Shown: positions 14,422 through 23,011 of the stretch, one piece after another
Layout: each line of letters begins with the position of its first letter
How positions within the stretch are numbered: position 1 is the first letter of the stretch
Assembly (NCBI GenBank): GCA_030647575.1
Contig: JAUSJS010000165.1
Coordinates: 1 to 30,997 of the forward strand
DNA length: 30,997 nucleotides
Source of the DNA: Candidatus Limnocylindrales bacterium
GTDB lineage: Bacteria; Chloroflexota; Limnocylindria; Limnocylindrales; CSP1-4
Direction: 5' to 3'
Translations under genes and position numbers: made by a program
The notes under the pieces: generated by a model
What the model saw: the letters and a program-made list of their open reading frames with translations, nothing else
Database searches by the model: none
Told to the model about the DNA's origin: nothing

Positions 14422-15377
14422 GCGGGTCGCTCTACGAGGGCTACAAGGATGCCTTGCGGCGCGGCCACGTCGCCGCCCTGCGCGGCCACCTCGACGTTGC
14501 CCTGGCCGCCTATGGCGAGGCATCACGGATCGCCCCCGGTCGGGCCCTGCCGCACGTCGGATTGGGCGGGGTCCTGGCCCGGCTCAGCCGGGTCGAAGAG
14601 GCGTTGGCCGCCTATCGGACAGCCCTCGACGGCGCACCGGATGACGAAGGCGCCCTGCGCGGTCAGGCCGATCTCCTGGCGGCCGAGGGTCGCCCCGCTG
14701 AAGCTGCAGCGTCCCTGGACCGCCTGGCCAGTGTGCTGGAGCGAGCCGGGAGGATGGCCGACGCCTGCGACGTCGCTCGCCGGGCACTCGAGCTGGCCGA
14801 ATCGCGCGGACGGCGCCGGCTCGTCCAGTCGCTCGTCGGGCGACTTCGCGAGTCCTCCGGTGACCCGACCGCCGCGCAGGCGCTGGAGCGGGCGTTGAGC
14901 GTCCTGGAGATCGATCCGGTCACGGCGCCCGGGCCATCCGCCACAGCTGACGCAGGCGGGCCGCCTCTCGCGGACCGAGCGCCGCACCCGAAGGCGAGCC
15001 AGGTCCCGCCTCCCGATCCCATCGCCCTCAGCCGGGCGTTCGAGGCCGCTGTCGATGCTGGGAACCTCGACGAGGCGCGCAAGCAAGCGGTGGCCAGCGC
15101 AGCCGCCCACCGGGCCGTCGGCCAGTTCCACGCCTCCATCGATGCCTGCTACGAGGCGCTCGCGATCGCCCCGGCCGATCCCGGTATCCATTTCGCCCTG
15201 GCCCAGCTCTACCTCGACCGCGGCTGGCGGACCCTGGCGGCCGACAAGCTGGTGTTGATCGGGCGGCTGGCCCAGCTGACAGGCGATACGGCGACGCGGG
15301 CCCGCCTGTGCGACTTGGCCGTCCGACGCTTCCCCGACGACGCCAGGCTTGCAGCGATGTGCCTGACAGCGGTCTGA
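14418..15377 (+). CDS. Tetratricopeptide-repeat protein of unknown role
   Basis: This 319-residue protein is built from helical TPR-like repeats. The N-terminal array (about 8-110) includes HLDVALAAYGEASRIAPGRALPHVGLGGVLARLSRVEEALAAYRTALDGAP, a pair of near-canonical 34-residue units. A Pro/Ala-rich linker (about 170-205) leads to a second array that includes FHASIDACYEALAIAPADPGIHFALAQLYLDRGWRTLAADKLV. There is no signal peptide or membrane segment, so it is probably a cytosolic scaffold. It overlaps argF by four bases, so they are co-transcribed, but nothing ties it to arginine metabolism. Confidence 0.8.
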   Translation: MSGSLYEGYKDALRRGHVAALRGHLDVALAAYGEASRIAPGRALPHVGLGGVLARLSRVEEALAAYRTALDGAPDDEGALRGQADLLAAEGRPAEAAASLDRLASVLERAGRMADACDVARRALELAESRGRRRLVQSLVGRLRESSGDPTAAQALERALSVLEIDPVTAPGPSATADAGGPPLADRAPHPKASQVPPPDPIALSRAFEAAVDAGNLDEARKQAVASAAAHRAVGQFHASIDACYEALAIAPADPGIHFALAQLYLDRGWRTLAADKLVLIGRLAQLTGDTATRARLCDLAVRRFPDDARLAAMCLTAV

Positions 15378-15554
15378 GACGGCGCCCGGCGGCCGGTCAC
15401 GCGGGCGGCGGTCCTACCCGTGCTCGCGCAACCGGGATGGGGAGGCGCAGTGTGGGCTCACGCTCGGATTCCGCCCCGGCAGCTCGGGTTGGCGAGTCGA
15501 AGTCGGAGGGAGGCCTTCCCGCGTTTCGAGCCCCCGAATCCGGCAAGTGACCGC

Positions 15555-15701
15555 CAGGCGGGCACTCGTCAGCGGGGTCCTGCCAGATGACCGCCTCGAA
15601 GACGGATGACCGGATCTAGCGGCTGCGCCGTGGTCCGCGACGCTCGGTTGACTCCTGTCCGCGCCGGCGCGACCCGTGAGGCGGTGACGAGTGCCCGCCT
15701 G
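15555..15701. repeat. 17-bp perfect inverted repeat flanking 113 bp
   Basis: CAGGCGGGCACTCGTCA at 15555-15571 is the exact reverse complement of TGACGAGTGCCCGCCTG at 15685-15701. The pair encloses 113 bases without an ORF. This spacing and precision is like the terminal repeats of a MITE, though no target-site duplication is evident. Confidence 0.7.
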
Positions 15702-15706
15702 AGGAG

Positions 15707-15769
15707 CAGGTGACGGAAACTCGGCTGCAGGTGACGGAAACTCGGCTGCCGATGACGGAAACGGGTCTG
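15707..15769 (+). repeat. Three tandem 21-bp direct repeats
   Basis: Units at 15707-15727 and 15728-15748 are identical over 21 bases, with the core GGTGACGGAAACTCGGCTG. The third unit at 15749-15769 differs at five positions but keeps ATGACGGAAAC. They begin five bases after the right arm of the 17-bp inverted repeat. Clustered direct repeats of this size resemble transposase-binding ends or operator arrays. Confidence 0.75.
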
Positions 15770-15870
15770 CCGCGGCGCTCCGCGCGGTTCACTGGAGTCC
15801 CGGTCGGGCCCGGGCGAACGCTCCCGCCAGCCCGCTGACCGTCGACCGGAGCCCGACCGAGGGAGGGGCG

Positions 15871-15889
15871 ATGCTACACTCGGGCGACG
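15871..15889 (+). promoter_or_regulatory. Extended -10 element before cdaA
   Basis: TACACT at 15875-15880, preceded by TG in ATGC, lies nine bases before the cdaA ATG at 15890. The -35 region (CCCGAC around 15852) is weak. The transcript would have at most a few leader bases. GGGAGGGG at 15861-15868 lies upstream of the -10 and so would not be in the mRNA. Confidence 0.45.
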
Positions 15890-16870
15890 ATGCCGGAGCT
15901 CCTTCAATCGATCCTCGAGCAGGAGCGCCTGTCGACGATCGTCGACATCGGGATCACCGCGCTCCTCATCTACTGGCTGTTCAGCCTGATCCGCGGGACG
16001 CGCGCCGTCCGCCTGGTGATCGGCGTCAGCGTCCTCTTCCTGGTCTACGCCCTGGCCGTGGCCTTCGACCTGCGGCTCCTGACCCAGATCCTCCAGGCCG
16101 GTGCGGTTGTTGGCCTGTTCGCCCTCGTGGTGGTTTTCCAGCCCGAGCTGCGCCGCGCCCTGGAGCGTATCGGGCGGGTAGGCTCCTTTGGCTGGCTGCT
16201 CTCCCCGGCCGAGACGCGGACGGCCGAGCTCGTTGCCACCGAAGTGGCACGAGCGGCGGCCGAGCTGTCCGCCGAGGGGCACGGGGCGCTGATCGTGCTC
16301 GAGCGCGAGACCGGCCTCGAGGAAGTTGCCGAGAGCGGCGTGATGATCCACGGCGACGTCTCGGCCGACCTGCTCCAGACGATCTTCACGCCGCGCTCCG
16401 CCCTGCACGACGGCGCGGTGATCATCCGCGACGACCGAATCGTGGCGGCCGGCGCGGTGCTCCCCTTGGCCGAGACGTCGATCCACTCGGAGCGCTTCGG
16501 CACCCGCCACCGCGCCGCACTTGGGATCACGGAGCAGACCGACGCCGTCGTCATCGTGGTGTCCGAGGAGAACGGCCAGATCAGCCTGGTCGAGCGAGCG
16601 CGCATCGTGCGCAACCTCACGGAAGCGGGCCTCGCCCGGGCCATCCAGGGGTTCCTCGATCCAGCCGGCGGGCGGCGCAGAGCGTTCCGTTGGCGGGCCG
16701 GCGAGAGCCGGGCGGCCACCATCGGATCGCGGCGGCTGCAGACGATCGGCCGGCTCGTCGGTCGCTCGACGTCCTCGGCCCACGTGGCCGCCGCAGGGAC
16801 GTCGCCGCTACCGCCGCCGGACGCGGACGATGACCCGGGCCGCTCGCCGGCCGCTCGGGCCCCGCGGTGA
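15890..16870 (+). CDS. cdaA: Diadenylate cyclase CdaA (c-di-AMP synthase)
   Basis: CdaA condenses two ATP into c-di-AMP, a second messenger for potassium and osmotic balance and for wall metabolism. Three hydrophobic helices lie at about 17-36, 42-60 and 65-83, followed by FQPELRRALERIG. The DAC domain carries the catalytic LHDGAVIIRDDRI (DGA at 174-176) and GTRHRAALG (RHR at 206-208). The 326-residue length exceeds the usual 270-280 because of an Arg/Pro-rich C-terminal tail (about 262-326). It overlaps cdaR by four bases (GTGA), and glmM follows: the canonical cdaA-cdaR-glmM module. Confidence 0.95.
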   Translation: MPELLQSILEQERLSTIVDIGITALLIYWLFSLIRGTRAVRLVIGVSVLFLVYALAVAFDLRLLTQILQAGAVVGLFALVVVFQPELRRALERIGRVGSFGWLLSPAETRTAELVATEVARAAAELSAEGHGALIVLERETGLEEVAESGVMIHGDVSADLLQTIFTPRSALHDGAVIIRDDRIVAAGAVLPLAETSIHSERFGTRHRAALGITEQTDAVVIVVSEENGQISLVERARIVRNLTEAGLARAIQGFLDPAGGRRRAFRWRAGESRAATIGSRRLQTIGRLVGRSTSSAHVAAAGTSPLPPPDADDDPGRSPAARAPR

Positions 16871-18108
16871 AGCGGGTCATCGGTCGGCTCGTCCATAACT
16901 GGCCGCTCAAGCTCGCCGCGGTCGGTCTCGCCACGTTGCTCTACGGCGGCCTTGTCGTATCGCAGAGCACCCGGACGCTCAGCGACATCGTCATCCCGAT
17001 CGACGTGGAGGGTGCGCCCTCGGACGGGTTCCTTCTCACCTCGATCGACCCGGTCACCGAGATCCGCTATTTCGCGCCGTCGGGCACTCGGCCGCTGTCG
17101 TCCGACTTCGAGGCCACGATCGACCTCAGCGGCATCCTGCCCGGCAGCGGTTCGCACCGGGTGCCGGTTCGGGTGACCTCGATCGATGCGCGCATCACCG
17201 TCGTCGGCGTTACGCCATCGACCGTGACCATCGACCTCGACCGGCTCGACCACAAGACGGTCGACGTCGTCGTGGATCACGGTCCGACGCCGGCCGGGCT
17301 CGAGCTCGGTGACCAGTCGGTCGTGCCTGGTCGCGTCGAGGTGTCGGGACCGGCGACCGTGATCGAGCGCGTCATGGCGGCCAGGGCCAGCGTCATCATC
17401 CAGCCGTCCGGAATCGACGTCGACCAGGACATCGATCTCGTGGCGATCGATGAGCTCGGTGATGCGGTCGGCCAGGTCGACGTCCAGCCGAGGGCCGCTC
17501 ACGTCACGATCCCGGTCTTCTCCGACCGGGAGACCCGGACGCTGCCGGTCAATCCGGTCGTGATCGGCGATCCGGCCGCCGGCTTCGAGATCGCGAGCGT
17601 CACCGTCGAGCCGCCGGTCGTGCTCGTGGAGGGCGACGCCGACCAGCTCGCCGAGTTGGTCCGGGTCGACAGCGCCCAGATCCCGATGACCGGCGTCTCG
17701 TCCGATCTGACCGTGGAGGTCGGGCTGGCCCTGCCGACCGGTGTCCTCCCCGTCGGGGACGGCCGGATCAGCGTCACGATCACGCTCCGGCCGGTGACCG
17801 CGACGCGGACGTTCAGTTCCGGAGTCAGGCTGATCGGCGCCGGGCGCGGACTCTCGTACGCTCTGGACACGGACCGCATCCTGGTGACGATCGGCGGATC
17901 GATCGCGGATCTCGATCGACTCAGCGGAACCGCACTGGTGGTCGACCTCGACGTGACCGGGCTGCAACCGGGTATCGATAGCGTGCCGGTCACCCTGGAT
18001 CTCCCGACCGGCGCGACGCTCGTGTCGGCGAGCCCGTCGAGCGTCTCGGTCACCATCACCGGCCCGGCTGCACCGGCGGCCTCACCCTCGCCGTCGGCGG
18101 GCGGCTGA
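16867..18108 (+). CDS. cdaR: CdaR / YbbR-domain regulator of CdaA
   Basis: CdaR is a membrane-anchored protein whose extracytoplasmic YbbR domains modulate CdaA. The 413-residue product has one N-terminal membrane segment (about 13-31, WPLKLAAVGLATLLYGGLVV). It is followed by repeated beta-rich YbbR units, seen as recurring patterns of IPIDVEG, VDVVVDHG, VSGPATVIERVMAARA and VTVEPPVVLVEGDADQLAEL. The C-terminus is Pro/Ser-rich. The GTG start overlaps the cdaA stop. The sequence diverges as usual for this family; assignment rests on the architecture plus the cdaA-glmM flanks. Confidence 0.9.
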   Translation: MKRVIGRLVHNWPLKLAAVGLATLLYGGLVVSQSTRTLSDIVIPIDVEGAPSDGFLLTSIDPVTEIRYFAPSGTRPLSSDFEATIDLSGILPGSGSHRVPVRVTSIDARITVVGVTPSTVTIDLDRLDHKTVDVVVDHGPTPAGLELGDQSVVPGRVEVSGPATVIERVMAARASVIIQPSGIDVDQDIDLVAIDELGDAVGQVDVQPRAAHVTIPVFSDRETRTLPVNPVVIGDPAAGFEIASVTVEPPVVLVEGDADQLAELVRVDSAQIPMTGVSSDLTVEVGLALPTGVLPVGDGRISVTITLRPVTATRTFSSGVRLIGAGRGLSYALDTDRILVTIGGSIADLDRLSGTALVVDLDVTGLQPGIDSVPVTLDLPTGATLVSASPSSVSVTITGPAAPAASPSPSAGG

Positions 18109-18114
18109 TCCGGG

Positions 18115-19449
18115 ATGGCTCGCCTGTTCGGGACCGACGGCATTCGCGGGATCGCCAACGTCGATCTCAAGCCCACCACCGCCTACGCCCTGGGTCGAGC
18201 GGTGGCTCACCATCTCGTCAGGCGCGGTGGCGCCCTCGTCGTCGGCCAGGACACGCGACGTTCCGGCGACATGTTCGTGGCGGCCATCGCCGCGGGCGCC
18301 ACCAGCCTGGGGGTCGATGCCCACATCGTCGGCGTCGTCCCCACCCCGGCGCTCGCCTATCTCGCCGGGCAAGGCCCATTCGCCGCCGGGATCATGGTCT
18401 CCGCGTCGCACAATCCGGCCGACGACAACGGCCTCAAGGTCCTTGACAGCGCCGGGCTCAAGCTCGACGAAACCGCGGAAGACGAGCTCGAGCGGCTCAT
18501 CTGGCGGACCGAGGAGCTGGGTGGCGTCACCAACGCGGAGATGGGCCGGACGATCGATGATCGCGCCCGTCTGGCCGACTACCGTCGGCACCGCCTGGGT
18601 CTCGCCGGGACGATCCCGGCAAGTCGTCTGCGGGTCGTCCTCGACTGCGCCAACGGGTCCGGCTGTCCGGTCGGCCCGGAGATCCTGGCCGCCACCGGTG
18701 CGGACGTCCAGGTCATCCACGCGGAACCCGATGGCGTCAACATTAACGTCCGTTGCGGCGCGACGGCCCCGGCATCGCTGGCCGAGGCCGTGGTCGCAGC
18801 CGGGGCCGACGTCGGCTTCGCGCTCGATGGTGATGCCGACCGCCTGATCGCGGTCGACGCGGCCGGCCGGATCGTCGACGGCGACCAGGTCCTGGGCATC
18901 CTGGCTCTCGACCGGCTGGCTCGCGGCGAGCTGCCGGGCGGCGCGCTCGTCGTGTCGGTCCTGTCCAATGGCGGCCTGCAGCACGCGGTCGAGGCGGCCG
19001 GCGGGCAGGTGGTGCGCACACCGGTAGGGGACAAGTACATCCTCGAGGGGATGCAGGTCTCGGGCGCCGGCCTGGGCGGCGAGAAGAGCGGTCACGTCAT
19101 CGTGCTGGAGCACACCACGTCCGGGGACGGGATCGTCACCGCGCTCGAGGTCCTGCGGGTCATGTGCCGCCGCTCGGCCGGCCTGGCCGAGCTCGCGGCC
19201 GCCATTCCAATGCTGCCGCAGCAACAGCGTGCCGTGAAGGCGCGTCACAAGGACCAATGGGAGGGCGACCCGGCCCTCCAGCGCGCGATCGCGGAGGCCA
19301 ATGCCCGGCTCGACGGCGGCGGCCGCATCCTGGTCCGGCCGTCTGGCACGGAGCCCGCGCTGCGGGTGATGGTCGAGGGTCCGGACGAGGCCCTGGTCGC
19401 GGAGCTGGCCGACTCGCTCGCGGCCCTCGCCGGGGAGCGACTAAACTAG
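18115..19449 (+). CDS. glmM: Phosphoglucosamine mutase
   Basis: GlmM converts glucosamine-6-phosphate to glucosamine-1-phosphate on the way to UDP-GlcNAc. The 444-residue length is normal. It opens ARLFGTDGIRGIAN; the phosphoserine loop is MVSASHNP with Ser98; metal binding is FALDGDADR; the sugar-binding GEKSGH and the phosphate-binding RPSGTEPALRVMVEG are present. The loop normally written CGSTH reads CGATAP, an unusual change in an otherwise complete enzyme. In other bacteria CdaA and CdaR form a complex with GlmM, in keeping with this operon. It is followed by glmS. Confidence 0.94.
   Translation: MARLFGTDGIRGIANVDLKPTTAYALGRAVAHHLVRRGGALVVGQDTRRSGDMFVAAIAAGATSLGVDAHIVGVVPTPALAYLAGQGPFAAGIMVSASHNPADDNGLKVLDSAGLKLDETAEDELERLIWRTEELGGVTNAEMGRTIDDRARLADYRRHRLGLAGTIPASRLRVVLDCANGSGCPVGPEILAATGADVQVIHAEPDGVNINVRCGATAPASLAEAVVAAGADVGFALDGDADRLIAVDAAGRIVDGDQVLGILALDRLARGELPGGALVVSVLSNGGLQHAVEAAGGQVVRTPVGDKYILEGMQVSGAGLGGEKSGHVIVLEHTTSGDGIVTALEVLRVMCRRSAGLAELAAAIPMLPQQQRAVKARHKDQWEGDPALQRAIAEANARLDGGGRILVRPSGTEPALRVMVEGPDEALVAELADSLAALAGERLN
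19442..19447 (+). promoter_or_regulatory. Possible -10 element for glmS inside the glmM stop region
   Basis: TAAACT at 19442-19447 overlaps the end of glmM. It stands seven bases before a GTG (19455) that is in frame with glmS, the same spacing seen at the leaderless-type starts elsewhere in this window. If it is real, transcription would start near 19455 and either give a 72-base leader or an N-terminally extended GlmS. Confidence 0.35.
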
Positions 19450-19526
19450 CGCCGGTGCCCACCCAGCGGCGTCAGCACGATCCGTCGGAGCCCTGGCCGG
19501 CGGGAACCATCGGAGGGCTCGACCCC

Positions 19527-21359
19527 ATGTGCGGCATCGTCGGCTATACCGGTCCCCGCGAAGCGGGCCCCATCCTGATCGAAGCCCTCAAGCGCCTGGA
19601 GTACCGGGGCTACGACTCGGCCGGCATCGCCCTGGTCGACGACGCTGGCGACCTGTTCGTGGAGAAGCGGGCGGGCAAGCTGGTCAATCTGCAGACCGCC
19701 ATTGCCGACCGGACCCCGCATGCCGCGATCGGGCTCGCCCACACGCGCTGGGCGACCCACGGCCGACCGAACGACCTGAACGCCCATCCTCACCAGGACT
19801 GCACCGGCGAGATCACGGTCATCCACAACGGGATCATCGAGAACTTCCGGGAGCTCCGCGACGAGCTCGAAGCCCGCGGCCACACCCTCACCTCCGAGAC
19901 CGACACCGAGGCGCTCGCCCACCTCGTCGAGGAGGCCTACCAGGGGGACCTGGCCGATGCCGTGCGGGCCGCCCTGCGCCGGGTCGAGGGTGCCTACGCC
20001 GTGGTGGTCATGCATCGCGGCGAAGGCGATCGCCTGGTCGGTGCCCGCCAGAACGTGCCGCTGGTCGTGGGCGTCGGCGACGGCGAGAGCTTCCTGGCTT
20101 CGGACGTCGGCGCCATCCTGGCCCACACCGACCAGGTCATCTTCCTCGAGGAGGGCGATGTCGCCGACATCCGGCCCTCGGGCGTGACGATCACGGACGT
20201 CGCAGGGGCGCTGCAGGAGCGTGCGCTGACCACCATCGACTGGTCGCCCGAAGCTGCCGAGAAGGGCGGCTACGAGCACTTCATGCTCAAGGAGATCCAC
20301 GAGCAGCCCGAGGCGCTGAGCCAGTCGATCGCCGGTCGGGTCAACCGCCACGGCCGGATCCACGTCGAGGAGCTGATCGGGCTCGAGGAGATGCTCAAGA
20401 CGATCACGCGTGTGGAGCTGGTCGCCTGCGGCAGTGCCTACTACGCATCGATGGTGGCCGCGACGGCCATCCAGAACTGGACCGGGATCCCGGCTCGAGC
20501 CAACGTCGGTTCCGAGTTCCGCTACGGGCCACCGCCGCTCGACGAGCACACGCTGGTGATCGCGGTGACCCAGTCGGGCGAGACGGCCGACACGATCGCC
20601 CCGACCCGCCTCGCTCGGGAGCGCGGCTGCCCGATCATCGCCGTCACCAATACGGTCGGCTCGGCGATCACGCGTGAAGCGGACGCCGTCCTCTTTCTGC
20701 AGGCCGGCCCGGAGATCGCGGTCGTCGCTTCCAAGACGTTCGTTACCCAGGTGACGACGCTGGTCATCCTGGCCGCGGCGATCGCCAAGATCCGCGCGGT
20801 GCTGCCCGAGGACGAGGAGCTCGCCCTGGGTGCCGCCTTGCGCGCCCTGCCGGGCGCTGCCGCGAGGGCGCTCGAGACTGCCTCGCCGGGAGCAGCCGAC
20901 CTGGCCCGCCGCTACGTCAACTCGCGGGGCTTCATGTTCGTTGGCCGCGGTGCGTCGTACCCGGCCGCACTGGAAGGCGCCCTCAAGCTCAAGGAAGTCA
21001 GCTATGTCCATGCCGAGGGCTACGCGGCGGGTGAATTGAAGCATGGTCCGATCTCGCTGCTGGACGCCGAATGCCCGCTCGTTGCCGTGGCCACCCGCTC
21101 GGCGGTCTACGACAAGCTGATCAGCAACGTCATGGAGGGCCGAGCCCGCGATGCCCGGGTGATCGCCGTGGCGACCGAGGGCGACGATGCGATCGAGCAC
21201 TACGCCGACGACGTCTGCTGGGTCCCCGACACGCACGAGACGCTGAGCCCGGTGCTGGCGATCATCCCGCTCCAGCTGTTTGCCTACCACGTCGCGGTCG
21301 TGCGCGGGACCGACGTCGACCAGCCGCGCAACCTGGCGAAGTCGGTCACGGTCGAGTAG
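19527..21359 (+). CDS. glmS: Glutamine-fructose-6-phosphate aminotransferase (isomerizing)
   Basis: GlmS makes glucosamine-6-phosphate from fructose-6-phosphate and glutamine, the first step to UDP-GlcNAc. The ATG at 19527 is chosen because the mature enzyme needs Cys at residue 2 as N-terminal nucleophile (MCGIVGYTGPREAG) and GGAGGG stands nine bases upstream. The glutaminase domain includes LAHTRWATHGRPNDLNAHPH; two SIS domains follow (ACGSAYYASMVAA, VAVTQSGETADT-type loop, GRGASYPAALEGALKLKEVSYVHAEGYAAGELKHGPISLL); the end is the invariant LAKSVTVE. 610 residues is normal. The frame is open well upstream. Confidence 0.96.
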   Translation: MCGIVGYTGPREAGPILIEALKRLEYRGYDSAGIALVDDAGDLFVEKRAGKLVNLQTAIADRTPHAAIGLAHTRWATHGRPNDLNAHPHQDCTGEITVIHNGIIENFRELRDELEARGHTLTSETDTEALAHLVEEAYQGDLADAVRAALRRVEGAYAVVVMHRGEGDRLVGARQNVPLVVGVGDGESFLASDVGAILAHTDQVIFLEEGDVADIRPSGVTITDVAGALQERALTTIDWSPEAAEKGGYEHFMLKEIHEQPEALSQSIAGRVNRHGRIHVEELIGLEEMLKTITRVELVACGSAYYASMVAATAIQNWTGIPARANVGSEFRYGPPPLDEHTLVIAVTQSGETADTIAPTRLARERGCPIIAVTNTVGSAITREADAVLFLQAGPEIAVVASKTFVTQVTTLVILAAAIAKIRAVLPEDEELALGAALRALPGAAARALETASPGAADLARRYVNSRGFMFVGRGASYPAALEGALKLKEVSYVHAEGYAAGELKHGPISLLDAECPLVAVATRSAVYDKLISNVMEGRARDARVIAVATEGDDAIEHYADDVCWVPDTHETLSPVLAIIPLQLFAYHVAVVRGTDVDQPRNLAKSVTVE

Positions 21360-21365
21360 CGACCA

Positions 21366-21929
21366 ATGGCCCCGGCCGACGCCACGGACGATGTCGTCCT
21401 CCCGCCCGGTCTCGTCCCCGGCGGGACAACCGAGTTGGGCATCGACATCATCAAGGTGGATCGAATCCGGGCCGCGCTCGCACGCTTCGGGCCGCGCTTC
21501 TCGCGGCGCGTCCTGACCGAGGCGGAACGGCGTTACGTTCGCGATCGTCCCGAGACGATGGCTGGGCGCTGGGCGGCCAAGGAGGCGGTCTCCAAGGTTC
21601 TCGGGCTCGGCGTGCGGGGAATCGGCTGGCGCGACATCGAGATCGAGCGGCTGCCGACCGGCCAGCCGGCGGTGCGCCTGCACGGACGAGCCGCCGCCCG
21701 GGCCGAGCAGCTCGCGATGGGCCGCATCGCGATCTCGATCACCCACGAGTCGGACTACGCAGTGGCCATCGCCTTCGGAATTCGCACCGTCGCTGGCCGG
21801 TACGTCTTTCCACTCGACATCGAGGCGCGGCTGGACGATCGGGAGCGGCGCATCCTCGCTCGCCTGGAGCGCCTGCGCGGCGCCACCGACGCGGCCGCAC
21901 ACCCGCCGACGGAGCCATCTCGTGCCTGA
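21366..21929 (+). CDS. acpS: Holo-[acyl-carrier-protein] synthase
   Basis: AcpS transfers 4'-phosphopantetheine from CoA to the serine of acyl carrier protein. The Mg-binding GIDIIKVDRIRAAL and the helix RWAAKEAVSKVLGLGVRGIGWRDIEI are the two family motifs, and ISITHESDYAVAIAF closes the fold. At 187 residues it is longer than the usual 120-130: about 22 extra residues precede the core and about 40 charged residues follow. The stop overlaps the nnrD GTG by eight bases. An acpS-nnrD-alr order is common in bacteria. Confidence 0.92.
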   Translation: MAPADATDDVVLPPGLVPGGTTELGIDIIKVDRIRAALARFGPRFSRRVLTEAERRYVRDRPETMAGRWAAKEAVSKVLGLGVRGIGWRDIEIERLPTGQPAVRLHGRAAARAEQLAMGRIAISITHESDYAVAIAFGIRTVAGRYVFPLDIEARLDDRERRILARLERLRGATDAAAHPPTEPSRA

Positions 21930-22995
21930 GCGACGTCCGGTCGGGTTCGGACGCCACGAGGCGTCGGTAGCGCCGACGAGCGAGGAGGGTGGCCCGTTCC
22001 CGGCCGGGGCCATCAAGCTCGACGACGAGATCGTCGCGGCGCTGCTCCCCGAGCGCCCAAAGCGTGGCCACAAGGGATCGTTCGGCAAGCTGCTGGTGCT
22101 CGCCGGCTCGCTCGACTACGCGGGCGCCGCGCTCCTGGTCTGCCGGGCTGCCGGCCGAGCGGGGGCCGGCCTCGTTACCCTGGCGGTGCCCGAGACCCTC
22201 CAGCCACTCTTCGCGGCGAAAGTGGTGGAGGCGACCACGATGAGCCTGCCGGAGGATGACGTCGAGGAGGTCGACCCCGAGCATGCGCTCGCCCGGATCC
22301 TCGACCACCAGCACGATGCCATCGTCGTCGGCCCGGGCCTGCGTCCCGGACTCGCGACAACAGAGCTCGTCCGCCTGCTGCTCCCGGCGTCGGGAGAGAG
22401 CGACGCGGCGCCGATCGTTCTCGACGCCGAGGCGCTGCGGTCGCTGGCGACGATGGACGGCTGGTGGGAGGGCGAGCATCGGCCGGCCGTCCTGACGCCG
22501 CATGCCGGTGAGTTCGCCCGGCTTCGCGCCGGCAGCGGCCACGACCCGGCCGACGACGGCGACCTTGCTGGAGACGACGATGCCCGGGTTGCCGCGGCGA
22601 AGGAAGCCGCAGCCGCCTGGAATGCGGTCGTCGTCCTGAAGGGCGCCCGCACGGTGATCGCAGCCCCGGACGGGACCGTGGCCGTGGCGCCATTCGAGAA
22701 CCCGGCGCTTGCCTCGGGCGGTACCGGCGATGTCCTGTCCGGCGCGATCGGATCGCTGCTCGCCCAGGGCCTGGCTCCGTTCGCGGCGGCTCGGCTCGGC
22801 GTCTATCTCCACGGCGTCGCCGGCGACGGGGTCCGCGAGCGGTTCGGCGACGCCGGGCTGCTCGCATCGGATCTCCCCGACGGCCTCGCGATCGCGCGTA
22901 AGCGACTCGCTGCACTGGCCGAGCGGCGACGGAGTGGCAAGCGCCTCGGGTTTGCGGCACGTGAGGCGCCAGCCGAATCCGACCCATCTCATTGA
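21922..22995 (+). CDS. nnrD: ADP-dependent NAD(P)H-hydrate dehydratase (YjeF C-terminal type)
   Basis: The enzyme repairs damaged NAD(P)HX by dehydration coupled to ADP or ATP hydrolysis. The ribokinase-like fold shows HKGSFGKLLVLAGSLDYAGAALLVCRAAGRAGAGLVTLAVP, VVGPGL, TPHAGEFARL and the nucleotide-binding ASGGTGDVLSGAIGSLLAQG. The N-terminal epimerase domain (NnrE) found fused in many homologues is absent and no separate copy is seen here. The first 35 residues are poorly conserved. The start is GTG at 21922, inside acpS. It is followed 16 bases later by alr. Confidence 0.9.
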   Translation: MPERRPVGFGRHEASVAPTSEEGGPFPAGAIKLDDEIVAALLPERPKRGHKGSFGKLLVLAGSLDYAGAALLVCRAAGRAGAGLVTLAVPETLQPLFAAKVVEATTMSLPEDDVEEVDPEHALARILDHQHDAIVVGPGLRPGLATTELVRLLLPASGESDAAPIVLDAEALRSLATMDGWWEGEHRPAVLTPHAGEFARLRAGSGHDPADDGDLAGDDDARVAAAKEAAAAWNAVVVLKGARTVIAAPDGTVAVAPFENPALASGGTGDVLSGAIGSLLAQGLAPFAAARLGVYLHGVAGDGVRERFGDAGLLASDLPDGLAIARKRLAALAERRRSGKRLGFAAREAPAESDPSH

Positions 22996-23011
22996 GTGGG
23001 CTGGCGCGCTC

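Larger units (their letters stand above)
15378..15889. other. 512-bp gene-free region with inverted and direct repeats
   Basis: No recognisable protein is encoded on either strand. It holds a 17-bp perfect inverted repeat and a 3 x 21-bp tandem repeat (listed separately) and, at its right end, the -10 element of cdaA. The composition and repeats suggest the decayed remains of a small transposable element. Confidence 0.55.

Noticed and set aside
15707..15769. CRISPR array
   Set aside because: The three 21-bp units are adjacent with no spacers, and no cas genes are near.
15569..16783. 404-codon minus-strand frame spanning the gene-free region
   Set aside because: It runs antisense into cdaA, and its only repetition comes from the 21-bp DNA repeats; no protein family is evident.
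19450..19526. glmS ribozyme or riboswitch
   Set aside because: The space before the ATG is only about 77 bases and lacks the size and conserved core of the glmS ribozyme.
19446..22088. 880-codon minus-strand open frame opposite glmS, acpS and nnrD
   Set aside because: Antisense shadow of glmS with no domain signature.
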